Below are positions 25,738 to 34,078 of a DNA stretch of 44,625 nucleotides, in pieces; the first letter of the stretch is position 1; each line of letters starts with the position of its first letter. The stretch is from Dyadobacter flavalbus. GTDB lineage: Bacteria > Bacteroidota > Bacteroidia > Cytophagales > Spirosomataceae. The notes under the pieces are model-generated. The model searched no databases. It was not told the origin of the DNA and worked only from the letters and a program-made list of their open reading frames with translations. The stretch covers positions 1 through 44,625 of the forward strand of contig NZ_VBSN01000037.1 of NCBI RefSeq assembly GCF_006149045.1. Direction: 5' to 3'. The position numbers were made by a program, and so were the translations under genes.

Positions 25738-27636
25738 TTAAATGACCACTAACTCCGCTACATCATTTACTATCCTGAAACTATGCCCTGGCGGTATTAA
25801 ACCCTTCACGATACCATGCGCTTCGGCTTTAATTCTCTCGTAACAAATCTGAACGTCATAATCAAGATTGAACTCAGGGACCTTCTCAATGCCAGCATTT
25901 TCTTCATATTTAACACGAAGAAAAAACTCAGGATTTTCAGCGTCCACTGTAAAGCCTAAAACTTCCCCACTCTTCAAACCTGTTATATCCTCCGACCGTA
26001 AAAGACTTTTGCGCTGTACTGACATATTCTCTCCGGATCCGATATTTGATTTCCCGAATGAAAACATCTCGCTATGGCTACTTATATTCCTGTTCTGAGA
26101 ACGGCTCGCTTCCTCCCTATCACCAAACAGATTGATAATCCGCTTAATACTACCTTCCTCCGATGAACGACCATAAATCTGATTATTAAGATTGGCAATG
26201 ATCTTTTTGGCCTCGGTTTCACCATACTGTGCTACCATCTGAACATAATCCTGGGCAATGTAAAAAACACAAATTTTATTGGACCGACCAGTCGCAGGAA
26301 TATCCGCTAGATTCGGAATGTACATTTGGGGTGCTTCATCCAACAAAACTATCGCATGCTGTTTGTCCGGCTCATTCATTCTATTCAGTGACATCGTAAC
26401 CACCAGACTTAAAAGCGGAGAAATAACGGAGTTCAGTTTATGCTGAGTACCAAGACATAAACAAACCGGCTTATCTAGGTCATTAAGATCCAATCCAAAA
26501 TCATCACCAGATAAAACATAGCAGGCCTCAGGAGTGGTAACGGTTGGCAGAATAGACTGTAATGTGCCAAACACGCCGGACAACTGTCCTTCGGCCTTCG
26601 ATTCGTAGGCTGTCAAAACTGTACGCATATACATCGAGGCATCATAGTCTGTTTCTATCAATTTAATTACATCACTGTACTTATGCCCCAGAATGATGTG
26701 CATGATATGTGGAATTGTACAGAATGCAGGGTGATTGTTTCTGAGGTAAATCATCACTGCAGTAACGATACAGGCGCTACTCCTTATCCAGTAATCCTTA
26801 TTTTCGATTGTTTCAGGAGCCAGATTGCTTATTAAGGCCTGTGAACAGACCGCGGCAAAACTGTTATGGCTTATATAACTAGGCTTAATTGGGTTGATCC
26901 TATTAGTCCTGGATAAATCAGTGAAATTGATAATTTTGAAATCAATATCATCCTGATCCTTGTAATGGGTGTAGGCAAAGTCAGTAAGGGTAGGAAACTT
27001 ATAGTCATAAATAATCCCACAATATCGCTTCTCAGCTGCCTGCTTGATGACCCACTCAGCAATAACTGACTTTCCGCTACCACTACCGGCCATCATGAAA
27101 ATGCCACGGAAAGGATTCGGAATATTTAAAAATCGGTTATCAGTAGATGGTATGTTAAAAGAGTATTGATTCCGTAAAGGAGATATATCTGTTTTGATAA
27201 TATCATATTTCAAATACGAAGGGCGAAGTAAATTGCCCACCAAATACCCCCCAACCAGTACCATTACCATTGCCAAGGGATAAAGCAATTCAAAAAATAT
27301 AAAATTCTCAATTGTACCTAAAATCGCTCCGCCAATAATAAAAGCTGAAATACCATAGTATTTATAGCGTTCAAGAAAAGAACTTTTCACCTCCTTTTTC
27401 CACTTCAACTTCCCTTCAACAGATTGATCAACAACATAAAAACATAGGAAGTAAAATAAGACAAATAGAATTCTGATGATAGTTCCCACCCTTGAATATC
27501 CTGTTAAAACACTTCTTAACAGTCCATTACCCTCAGCCGAAGTGGTGATACTCAACCAATATTCTCCAATTAATGCCAGGAATAGAATCAGTGTTACTCC
27601 AAATATCAACATTTGGTTTCTCTTTGAATTTTCCAT
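25738..27636 (-). CDS. VirD4/TraG-like type IV coupling protein
   Basis: 632 aa. Four membrane segments (about 10-30, 51-70, 94-110, 113-135) precede a cytoplasmic ATPase. Walker A is AGSGSGKS (183-190) and Walker B is HAIVLLDEAPQM. The domain also has IIYDYKFPTLTDFAYTHY and the R/Q-rich segment QIYGRSSEEGSIKRIINLFG near the end, as in TraG/TraD-type proteins. It would bring the relaxase-DNA complex to a type IV secretion channel. No channel genes are in the window, so the plasmid either carries them elsewhere or uses a helper. Confidence 0.9.
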   Translation of the reverse strand: MENSKRNQMLIFGVTLILFLALIGEYWLSITTSAEGNGLLRSVLTGYSRVGTIIRILFVLFYFLCFYVVDQSVEGKLKWKKEVKSSFLERYKYYGISAFIIGGAILGTIENFIFFELLYPLAMVMVLVGGYLVGNLLRPSYLKYDIIKTDISPLRNQYSFNIPSTDNRFLNIPNPFRGIFMMAGSGSGKSVIAEWVIKQAAEKRYCGIIYDYKFPTLTDFAYTHYKDQDDIDFKIINFTDLSRTNRINPIKPSYISHNSFAAVCSQALISNLAPETIENKDYWIRSSACIVTAVMIYLRNNHPAFCTIPHIMHIILGHKYSDVIKLIETDYDASMYMRTVLTAYESKAEGQLSGVFGTLQSILPTVTTPEACYVLSGDDFGLDLNDLDKPVCLCLGTQHKLNSVISPLLSLVVTMSLNRMNEPDKQHAIVLLDEAPQMYIPNLADIPATGRSNKICVFYIAQDYVQMVAQYGETEAKKIIANLNNQIYGRSSEEGSIKRIINLFGDREEASRSQNRNISSHSEMFSFGKSNIGSGENMSVQRKSLLRSEDITGLKSGEVLGFTVDAENPEFFLRVKYEENAGIEKVPEFNLDYDVQICYERIKAEAHGIVKGLIPPGHSFRIVNDVAELVVI

Positions 27637-27657
27637 AGACGTAGTTTATGATGGATA

Positions 27658-28122
27658 CTATTCCTTGACAAAAAAATCTGCTTCCGTAGCACTTGAACTA
27701 ATTCTCAAGTCATTACCGGAAATGGTGTAGACCTTCCGGGTAGCTGTACTTAGCATGTCTGGACTCGACAAAGTAAACGATACTGTCTCATTCGTCTGAG
27801 GATCATATGTCAGCCAATAATTCACTCCCTTTGCCCCTTGCAGATCTGTATACTGAGAATTATCTTGAATGGTTTTATCTCCGCTTTTTGTAAAATTTAT
27901 AAATCCAGAATGGAGGGATAAGATCTGCTCTCCCCTCCTACTCTCCTTATATTTCCATTTACCATACATTGACTGGTACGAATCTGGAAAAAATGTTCTG
28001 AGCGAATGCTCAGCAAGGTACTCAGTCTCCTTTGTTCCAATTTCATCTGATAAGTCTTCCTTTTCACAAGCTACAAGGCTCAAAAAAAATAGAAAGAGCA
28101 AAATTTTCATCTTACATTTCAT
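27658..28122 (-). CDS. Small lipoprotein of the mobilisation operon
   Basis: About 155 aa from the ATG at 28122 (an upstream ATG at 28140 would overlap the relaxase gene more). The start MKCKMKILLFLFFLSLVAC is a lipoprotein signal with the lipobox LVAC. The rest is strand-rich with KWKYKESRRGEQ and LTYDPQTNETVSFTLSSPD, reminiscent of lipocalin-like lipoproteins of Bacteroidota. It lies between relaxase and coupling protein genes, which is unusual; it may be an exclusion or envelope factor, but this is inference. Confidence 0.65.
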   Translation of the reverse strand: MKCKMKILLFLFFLSLVACEKEDLSDEIGTKETEYLAEHSLRTFFPDSYQSMYGKWKYKESRRGEQILSLHSGFINFTKSGDKTIQDNSQYTDLQGAKGVNYWLTYDPQTNETVSFTLSSPDMLSTATRKVYTISGNDLRISSSATEADFFVKE

Positions 28123-29092
28123 ATCTATTATTTTCTTCAAGGTGATTTGCTTTCTTATAATTCCGTCGATCTAATTCCGGAATGTATAGAGACCTAATCA
28201 TAGGCTGCTTAGTTTGATAATGTAATGGATCTCCTTTCGAATTTTTTAGCTTTTCGAAGGTTGAAGAATCAAAGCTCTTATTTTTGTCGGCGTTCCTCTT
28301 ACTCCGATTTAACTCATTATAAAATTCTCGAGAGTATCCTTTCTCGCGGGAGATATTATCGATCCTTTGAGCCTGGTCTTTATTTATATAACCCTTATTT
28401 TTAAGATCATTAACAATATACTCGCACCTTCGGATCCGTTTGTATAAGTCGTCCTTCTTAAATTTTGTGACTCCTTTCTCAAAGTCAAACATTTTTTGAA
28501 ACCTCTCAGCATTAGCTTCCGCCCAATTTACCTGAGAAAATCGCTTGGTGCTTTTTGTCTGCGGATTCAATACGATTTTCTGACTGACGTCCCTGGCAGA
28601 AACAATAATGTGAATGTGTGTATTAAGACCATCCTTTTTATCTCCCTGCCTCTTTTCACCTGAAACAACCTTTTCATCGTTTCCCTTGTAGGTTCGATCG
28701 TTGTGAATTGTTCCATACCACAGCAAGTCAGATTCAACTAAGGTCTTACCCTTGATCTTATAGTTGCTAGCGTAATTCACCATACACTCTCTTGCAAAGT
28801 CTTCCAGCTTCAAATGACTATTCCCTATATGTTTAAGTTCTTCCTGAGATGGAGAAATCAAAAGGGAATAAAATTTATCATCTGATTCCTTCAACCCTTT
28901 TACGTTAAAATCAATCCGACAAATTACTTCATCAGATTCATAATAGACTCCATGTTCCCGATTGAAAAATAGAATTTCCTGCTCATCCTCTTTCGCTTCA
29001 TGAGCTAGATAATTAACAAGTCTCTTAACCGAAGACTTATTGTTGTACTCCACTTTTCCGTGTCGTTCTGGATCTATTACCTTTGAATACAT
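28112..29092 (-). CDS. DUF5712-family relaxase (MobB-like)
   Basis: 326 aa. DUF5712 proteins are the relaxase-like mobilisation proteins of Bacteroidota mobile elements. The start MYSKVIDPERHGKVEYNNKS is typical, and the metal-binding histidine motif is THIHIIVSARD, with the conserved KRFSQVNWAEANAERFQKMF following. The likely catalytic Tyr is in the N-terminal third (a YY pair in HGVYYESDE is one candidate). The start codon overlaps the stop of the BfmA-like gene by one base. It would nick at an oriT, which is expected near 29509-29800. Confidence 0.82.
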   Translation of the reverse strand: MYSKVIDPERHGKVEYNNKSSVKRLVNYLAHEAKEDEQEILFFNREHGVYYESDEVICRIDFNVKGLKESDDKFYSLLISPSQEELKHIGNSHLKLEDFARECMVNYASNYKIKGKTLVESDLLWYGTIHNDRTYKGNDEKVVSGEKRQGDKKDGLNTHIHIIVSARDVSQKIVLNPQTKSTKRFSQVNWAEANAERFQKMFDFEKGVTKFKKDDLYKRIRRCEYIVNDLKNKGYINKDQAQRIDNISREKGYSREFYNELNRSKRNADKNKSFDSSTFEKLKNSKGDPLHYQTKQPMIRSLYIPELDRRNYKKANHLEENNRYEM

Positions 29093-29508
29093 TAGTCAGT
29101 TGTTGAGTTGACGTAAATATTTTCTATTTCCTTCCTTATCCGCACGATATCGTCAGGACTCTTAGAACTAGTATCATAAACAGCCTCAAACAAAAGTTTC
29201 AACAGAAGCTTTGTCTCACTAACATCATTATTAATCCTTTCAAAATTTGATAGCATCGGCCCCAGATACTTGGCCTCATTCAATTTAAGATATGAAATTG
29301 TAGTATTTTTAACCTCTTGAATTTGCTCAGGAATTGCTTTCTGTTTCTTAAGATCCGAAGGTATAATTTCGTGATCAAGGAAATATCGAATTGAATCTTC
29401 AACGAAATCCTTCACCTTAATCTTCTCCCCTACCCTTGTCAAAAGATATCGCTTCAACTCATCATAAAGCTCATTGTTAACTTTAACATTTTTCAGTTCT
29501 ATTTTCAT
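29092..29508 (-). CDS. BfmA/BtgA-type mobilisation accessory protein
   Basis: 138 aa. The N-terminus ELKNVKVNNELYDELKRYLL with VKDFVEDSIRYFLDHE fits the ribbon-helix-helix DNA-binding proteins BfmA/BtgA, which bind oriT and help the relaxase. The C-terminal half is helical and may form a dimer. It is the first gene of the leftward operon and overlaps the relaxase start by one base. Confidence 0.75.
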   Translation of the reverse strand: MKIELKNVKVNNELYDELKRYLLTRVGEKIKVKDFVEDSIRYFLDHEIIPSDLKKQKAIPEQIQEVKNTTISYLKLNEAKYLGPMLSNFERINNDVSETKLLLKLLFEAVYDTSSKSPDDIVRIRKEIENIYVNSTTD

Positions 29509-29800
29509 AACATCTTTGAATTAGACCTACTTATCTACAAGGTACAATTAATAACTACAAAAATAAATACTTTTTATATACAAAAAAGTAAAAAATATCT
29601 TTTATATATCTCTATCAAACTTATTATCAATTAGTTAAAATAATTTAGGATACTTTTCAATAACTATGTTATTGATTAACAGTGATTTATCATTGTCCTT
29701 CTTGCTAAGATATTATATTTGGATAAAAAGTGAAGTATTCTATCAATAGATTACATCAATTCTCACTAAAATACCAATCGAAAATTCTCTTATCATATAA
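29509..29800. other. AT-rich leader of the mobilisation operon, possible oriT region
   Basis: No gene was found. The stretch is very AT-rich and lies directly upstream of the BfmA-like and relaxase genes, the usual place for oriT in such systems. I could not identify a nick site or a conserved inverted repeat here. Confidence 0.3.
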
Positions 29801-30270
29801 TTATATAGGAATATAGAAGTATAGAATCAACAACCAGTTCCACAAAACAGACCTAATAAAATATAGCTATATACAAGTATAGTTATATAGGAATATAGAA
29901 GTATATAATCAACAATCAGTTCCGCAAACAGACAAACTAAATATAGCTATATACAAGTATAATTATATAGGAATATAGAAGTATAGAATCAACAACCAGT
30001 TCCACAAAACAGACCTAATAAAATATAGCTATATACAAGTATAGTTATATAGGAATATAGAAGTATATAATCAACAATCAGTTCCGCAAACAGACAAACT
30101 AAATATAGCTATATACAAGTATAATTATATAGGAATATAGAAGTATAGAATCAACAACCAGTTCCACAAGACAGACCAACTAAAATATAGTTATATAGAA
30201 GTATAGTTATATAGGAATATAGAGGTATAGAATCAACAACCAGTTCCGCAAACAGACCAACTAAATTATA
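29801..30270. repeat. Tandem array of six 80/82-bp AT-rich repeats
   Basis: The marker TTATATAGGA begins at 29801, 29883, 29963, 30045, 30125 and 30207, giving spacings of 82, 80, 82, 80 and 82. Two unit types alternate (one with CAACCAGTTCCACAAAACAG, one with CAATCAGTTCCGCAAACAG), so the higher-order period is 162 bp. Each unit holds TATAGAAGTATA or a close form, and often the related TATACAAGTATA. The same TATAGAAGTATA is the arm of the palindrome in front of parA (40912-40946). It is not a CRISPR array, since the units are contiguous and nearly identical throughout. A partition site or oriT iterons are the likely roles. Confidence 0.85.
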
Positions 30271-30275
30271 GCCAA

Positions 30276-30306
30276 CTAATAATAAAATTAATACTTTTAT
30301 TATTAG
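30276..30306. promoter_or_regulatory. Perfect 12-bp AT-rich inverted repeat
   Basis: CTAATAATAAAA (30276-30287) and TTTTATTATTAG (30295-30306) pair perfectly around a 7-base loop, directly after the repeat array and before the ardC promoter region. It may insulate the array from ardC transcription or be a protein-binding site. Confidence 0.45.
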
Positions 30307-30344
30307 TATAATATTTTTATTATTACTATCTTTAATAAATCAAA

Positions 30345-30360
30345 CAGGTGGACAGACCTG
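30345..30360. promoter_or_regulatory. Small palindrome upstream of ardC
   Basis: CAGGT (30345-30349) and ACCTG (30356-30360), spaced by 6 bp, lie 28 bp before the ardC start. ArdC-type genes are often controlled in the leading region. This is a possible operator, supported only by symmetry and position. Confidence 0.3.
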
Positions 30361-30388
30361 AATTTATTAACCTCAAACAATAGTAATT

Positions 30389-31208
30389 ATGAAAAAGCAA
30401 CAAAAATTTGATGTTTATGATTTTGTAACAGACCTAGTTTGCAAAAAATTAGAAACTGGGGTGGCACCCTGGAGAAGAACCTGGGGTAACAAAGCTGCTC
30501 ATAAAACAAATTATGGCGGCCCTCAAAATTACATGACAAAAAAGCCATATAATGGAGTAAACTATGTATTACTTTCATGCACTCCATATGAATCACCCTA
30601 CTTTTTAACCTTCAAACAAGTAGGAGAGTGTAACGGATGTGTAAAGCAAGGTGAAAAGGCTCTTCCAGTAGTTTATTGGAACATAAATGAAAAAGAAGTA
30701 AAGGATCCGAAATCCGGAGAGACCGAGAAGAAAAAATATGGATTCCTGAAGATGTACTATGTTTTCAATCTGGATCAAACGACAATTGAACAACCTAAGT
30801 CTTTACCAAGTGTCTCAAATGAGAATAATCAAGATAACAATTCACTTGAAAACTGTGAAAACATAATTTCACAAATGCCTAATCCCCCCAAATTAGAGTC
30901 AAAAGACAGAAGCAAAGCATATTACAGTCCTGTAATGGATTTAGTGAATATGCCAACAATAATGGACTTTGATTCTTCTGAGGAATATTATGCAACCTAT
31001 TATCATGAGCTTATCCATTCAACAGGCCATGAAAAAAGACTCAACAGAAAAGAAATGAACCAGATATCAAATTTCAACTCACAAGAGTATTCAAAGGAAG
31101 AACTAACAGCCGAAATGGGAGCTGCATATCTCTGTACAATTAGCGGTATAGAGAACGTCATAATCGATAATGCCGCAGCTTACCTAAAAGGATGGTTGCA
31201 CAAACTAA
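30389..31208 (+). pseudogene. ardC: ArdC-type antirestriction protein, 5' part, split by an IS3-family element
   Basis: Codons 1-273 of a 299-codon gene; the last 26 codons are at 32493-32572. The N-terminal ssDNA-binding domain (DFVTDLVCKKLETGVAPWRR and KKPYNGVNYVLL) is followed by the zincin-like metallopeptidase domain with YYATYYHELIHSTGHEKRLN (HExxH) and EELTAEMGAAYLC. ArdC proteins protect incoming plasmid DNA from restriction. The insertion removes the last helix; the frame now runs into the IS and ends LMLFPLKNWTDYAAI at 31252. The catalytic motif is still present, so partial activity cannot be excluded. Confidence 0.9.
31205..31208 (+). repeat. Target duplication CTAA of the IS3-family element, left copy
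   Basis: CTAA at 31205-31208 is repeated at 32489-32492 on the other side of the element. Deleting the element and one CTAA joins CAC AAA CTA to AAA TCT GAT and restores the ArdC frame exactly. Confidence 0.9.
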
Positions 31209-31236
31209 TGCTCTTTCCGCTTAAAAACTGGACTGA

Positions 31237-32052
31237 TTATGCAGCGATTTGAAAGTTAAAATATTCTTTTGGTGTTTTCATTTTTAGAGCTGAATGGGGA
31301 GCAAAATTATTATATTCATCTACCCAGCTTTGTATTTGTGCCATCACAACCCTTGGATTGTCAAGGCAATTTTCAAAGACGTAATCTCTTTTAAATGTGC
31401 CATTAAGTGCCTCACACATCCCATTTGATTGAGGCGAATATGTTGGTGTATTGCAATCTTGAATATTCCATTTTTTGAGGCTTTTTCTCAGGTTTTTTTC
31501 TATGTATTCCGATCCATTGTCATGAAGTAATTGAAGTTGTCCTTTAGGCGGCAGACTTTCACCAAATCTTTCAAAAATAGCATCCTGTACCATTATTTCG
31601 ATATCACATCCCTGAATATGCAAGCCAGCTTTCCAGCTAATAATTGATCTGTCACAACAGTCAATCACAAAGGCAAGTCGAAGTTTTTGTCCATTCCAGC
31701 ACTTGATCGAGGTTATATCACTTGCCCATCTTGTATTAGATTTATCCACAGCAATTTTTCCAGTATGAGTCCGACTATTACCTCTTGTTCGAAACCGTTT
31801 TAACAGTAAATCTTCCTCTTTCATAAAGCGGTGAACCATGTATTTCGATAATGTAACACCATAATCCCTTTTCAAAATAGCTCGCACACGAGGTGTTCCG
31901 TAGGTTGATTTTTTGGTTGATATTGACCGGATATGAGCTTTAACTGTATCTGAAAGGCATTTTTTTACGATTTTCTTTCTCTTAGGATAAGGCCTGGATT
32001 GGTAATAGATGCTCGATTTGGCAACTCCCAATATTTTAATGATCCGGTTCAT
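31237..32052 (-). CDS. IS3-family transposase OrfB (DDE integrase domain)
   Basis: 271 aa from ATG; the frame is open further upstream to the slippery run, so the active product is probably the OrfAB fusion. The upstream in-frame segment AVESLSREFGLS matches normal OrfB starts. The catalytic core has the first Asp in NTRWASDITSIKCWNG, the second in LLHDNGSEY and the Glu in GMCEALNGTFKRDYV. The C-terminus APHSALKMKTPKEYF is typical. Confidence 0.93.
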   Translation of the reverse strand: MNRIIKILGVAKSSIYYQSRPYPKRKKIVKKCLSDTVKAHIRSISTKKSTYGTPRVRAILKRDYGVTLSKYMVHRFMKEEDLLLKRFRTRGNSRTHTGKIAVDKSNTRWASDITSIKCWNGQKLRLAFVIDCCDRSIISWKAGLHIQGCDIEIMVQDAIFERFGESLPPKGQLQLLHDNGSEYIEKNLRKSLKKWNIQDCNTPTYSPQSNGMCEALNGTFKRDYVFENCLDNPRVVMAQIQSWVDEYNNFAPHSALKMKTPKEYFNFQIAA

Positions 32053-32054
32053 AC

Positions 32055-32432
32055 TTAATCCGAATTCCCTGGATAGCGATTCAACTGCCGGTTTCGTTGT
32101 TGATCCATCTCCAGCTTTTTTTTTAGAACCTTGATATCCAAAGTGGCTTCTCCCAAAGCCTTCTTGAGTTCATCATTTTCTCTACGTAGCACTTCTATCT
32201 CCGTTCTAGAGTGTAGCTGACCATCGTTTTTTATACTCATAACTGCTCCTGATTTTGCATCCTTACGCCATTTATATAATTGGCTTGATATTAAACCGTG
32301 CTGACGACAAAACTCAGGACAAGATGAGCCAGAGGATTCCCATTCTTCCACTAAGTAAGCTTTTTGTTGCGAAGTAAGCAACTTTCTTCCCGAGGAGCTC
32401 AGGCGTGCATTTTTAATCATTTCGGATACCAT
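32055..32432 (-). CDS. IS3-family transposase OrfA
   Basis: 125 aa. It has an HTH of the IS3/IS911 type (TSQQKAYLVEEWESSGSSCP and LISSQLYKWRKDAKSG) and a leucine-zipper-like coiled coil (EIEVLRRENDELKKALGEAT). It ends GNSD, 2 bp before the OrfB ATG, in a different frame. The run of nine A near its end is the probable frameshift site. Confidence 0.9.
   Translation of the reverse strand: MVSEMIKNARLSSSGRKLLTSQQKAYLVEEWESSGSSCPEFCRQHGLISSQLYKWRKDAKSGAVMSIKNDGQLHSRTEIEVLRRENDELKKALGEATLDIKVLKKKLEMDQQRNRQLNRYPGNSD
32114..32124 (-). other. Programmed -1 frameshift site of the IS3-family element
   Basis: On the minus strand A9 followed by GC lies in orfA, read as CTA AAA AAA AAG CTG. A -1 slip changes to GCT GGA GAT GGA TCA and then stays open through the whole OrfB frame (AGDGSTTKPAVESL, then SREFGLSMN). 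This is the usual way IS3 elements make OrfAB. Confidence 0.75.
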
Positions 32433-32488
32433 ATCAGTTTCTCGTTTGAGGCCACAAACTGGTCCAAGAATTCAAGCGGTTAGGAACA

Positions 32489-32572
32489 CTAAAATCTGAT
32501 AACAAATTCTTGTTTGAAGCATCAAGTAAAGCTAAAAGTGCTACCAAGTATATTCTAAATGAAATTAACTGA
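32489..32572 (+). pseudogene. ardC: ArdC-type antirestriction protein, 3' part
   Basis: After the second CTAA copy the frame reads KSDNKFLFEASSKAKSATKY and ends ILNEIN with the stop at 32570-32572. This is the usual C-terminus of ArdC proteins. Together with 30389-31208 it makes a 299-aa gene of normal length. It has no start of its own and is not expressed separately. Confidence 0.88.
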
Positions 32573-32581
32573 AAGGGGAGG

Positions 32582-32604
32582 GGGAGGCTTAGGTCTCCCT
32601 TTTT
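32582..32604 (+). terminator. Probable intrinsic terminator after ardC
   Basis: GGGAG (32582-32586) pairs with CTCCC (32595-32599) around an 8-base loop and is followed by TTTTT, 10 bp after the ardC stop. The stem is short but GC-rich. Confidence 0.55.
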
Positions 32605-32660
32605 AAATAAATGTCAAAAAACAGCCAGTATCCAGGTGTCAACAAAATAAAATTCGGTGT

Positions 32661-32676
32661 AACTAAACACTTAGTT
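32661..32676. promoter_or_regulatory. Palindrome AACTAA-N4-TTAGTT, first copy
   Basis: AACTAA-acac-TTAGTT is a perfect inverted repeat. A second copy with the same arms and a different spacer lies 76 bp further right. The pair is upstream of the rep gene and its iterons and may bind a dimeric regulator. Confidence 0.5.
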
Positions 32677-32736
32677 TTGGGCGCAAATTTTACCTCTTTG
32701 ATAATAGCTTACCTTTGAACCAAATAAAATTTCGAT

Positions 32737-32752
32737 AACTAAATCCTTAGTT
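32737..32752. promoter_or_regulatory. Palindrome AACTAA-N4-TTAGTT, second copy
   Basis: AACTAA-atcc-TTAGTT, with arms identical to the copy at 32661-32676. The spacing of 76 bp (about seven helical turns) would put both on the same DNA face. Confidence 0.5.
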
Positions 32753-32872
32753 TTATTTTTTCCCTTTAATTGAAAACAAGATAGTTGTTTATGTTATTTT
32801 CTTAATTTTTTATTTTATTTTCTTTAATTTAGGTCTCCGTAACTACCTGATTTAGTGAATTTTATGTGGTAT

Positions 32873-33001
32873 AAAACCAACTAATTATATGCTAAAGTCA
32901 ACATTTAATAAGTTAACTCAAACAAATTATAAGTTTAGTCGGTACAAATTATAAGCTAAAACCAACAAATCATAAGCTAACTCCAACACTGCTTATCCAC
33001 A
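32873..33001. repeat. Upstream iterons and a DnaA box
   Basis: Degenerate copies of the downstream iteron (consensus AAAACCAACATTTTATAAGC) lie at about 32873, 32893, 32920, 32943 and 32957, spaced about 20-25 bp. They are followed by TTATCCACA (32993-33001), a perfect match to the DnaA-box consensus TTATNCACA. This is likely the core origin or the rep control region. It sits about 120 bp before the rep start. Confidence 0.75.
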
Positions 33002-33124
33002 CTTGGTTTTAATACCCAAAACACTTCATCTTTGTGGTTTGAAAAATTAAAACCAACAGTTTGTTTTACTAGTTTGTTTTGCTAAGTTTACGACAGGAGT
33101 AAATGTTAGAACAAAGATTTGTCC

Positions 33125-34066
33125 ATGAGAGAGGAAACACCGTCACTAGAAAAGGTTGTATTACAGCACAATGCGATAACATCAGGCAGGTACGAGTATA
33201 ATGCAACACAGCTTGACATTATGTTTATGCTTATTGCACAGCTTGGGAAGGACGATCTACCAGACAAGATATATAAAATCTACATTAAGGACATTGAGAG
33301 CCTTACGGGGAAGCAGTGGAACCACCAACAATTCAAACTTGCAACAGAAGGCCTTGGTAGTAGGACGTTTTCAATACAGCTCGAAAACAGATTCCGCCAG
33401 ATGTGGATGTTTCAGCACGTAGATTACATAGATGGTGCAGCACACATTGAAGTACGCCTAAGTGAGTCTATGAGGCCATATCTCTTTGATTTAAAGAACA
33501 ATTACACTAGATACAAGTTAAAAGCGGCGCTGGCATGTACCAGTAAACATTCTAAACGCCTTTATCAGTTTGCATGCCAATGGAGATCAGTAGGTGTCGC
33601 GACAATGCGTATAGGTGAACTCAAGGAAATGTTATATCTGAAAGATCCGAAGGGAATAGAAAAGGAAGAATATACAGATATAAGCACTTTCAAAAAGAGG
33701 GTCCTGGATGTTGCGAAAAGAGAAATTAACCAAAGCACTGATATCAACTTTGATTATAAACTCATTAAAGAGGGTAGGGCATATACCAAAATAAAGATAT
33801 TGGTGAATTTGCAGGAAGTGTCACAAACGCTGATAGATTTTAACGAACCTATTGACTATCAGTTGAATGTTAAGGCAATTATGGCCTATGGCATTAATGA
33901 ACAAATCGCTAAAATAATTGCCAAGAAAAACTTCAAAGAATTCGAAAAGGTGGTTTCCGAAGTAAAAGAGGGTGTTCGAACCAAAAAAATCAAACTAGAC
34001 AAGGATTTACCTTCCTACATTATAGGAACGCTTCAAAAAAAAGGAATCTTAAAAACAAAGATTTAA
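33125..34066 (+). CDS. Rep_3-type plasmid replication initiator
   Basis: 313 aa from the ATG at 33125; a TTG two codons earlier is possible. The Rep_3 (RepB/RepE/Pi) fold is recognisable: the first winged helix has VVLQHNAITSGRYEYNATQL and LDIMFMLIAQL, and the second has YKLKAALACTSKHSKRLYQF with WRSVG. It binds iterons to open the origin. Iterons occur both before and after the gene. The C-terminal 60 residues are lysine-rich and helical. This protein is the main reason to call the window a plasmid. Confidence 0.9.
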   Translation: MREETPSLEKVVLQHNAITSGRYEYNATQLDIMFMLIAQLGKDDLPDKIYKIYIKDIESLTGKQWNHQQFKLATEGLGSRTFSIQLENRFRQMWMFQHVDYIDGAAHIEVRLSESMRPYLFDLKNNYTRYKLKAALACTSKHSKRLYQFACQWRSVGVATMRIGELKEMLYLKDPKGIEKEEYTDISTFKKRVLDVAKREINQSTDINFDYKLIKEGRAYTKIKILVNLQEVSQTLIDFNEPIDYQLNVKAIMAYGINEQIAKIIAKKNFKEFEKVVSEVKEGVRTKKIKLDKDLPSYIIGTLQKKGILKTKI

Positions 34067-34078
34067 GACAATATATCT

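Larger units (their letters stand above)
31209..32488 (-). mobile_element. Complete IS3-family insertion sequence, 1,280 bp, inside ardC
   Basis: Ends TG...CA. The left end TGCTCTTTCCGCTT and the inverted right end TGTTCCTAACCGCTT match imperfectly, sharing CCGCTT and then TGGAC about 7 bp further in. It carries orfA and orfB on the minus strand with a frameshift signal. It is flanked by CTAA. A second copy, clearly diverged, starts at 44500. Confidence 0.93.

Noticed and set aside
29801..30270. Possible CRISPR array
   Set aside because: The repeat units are contiguous and alike over their whole length; there are no unique spacers and no cas genes.
31209..31252. Native C-terminus of ArdC
   Set aside because: The residues after KL come from the insertion element; the true C-terminus is at 32493-32572.
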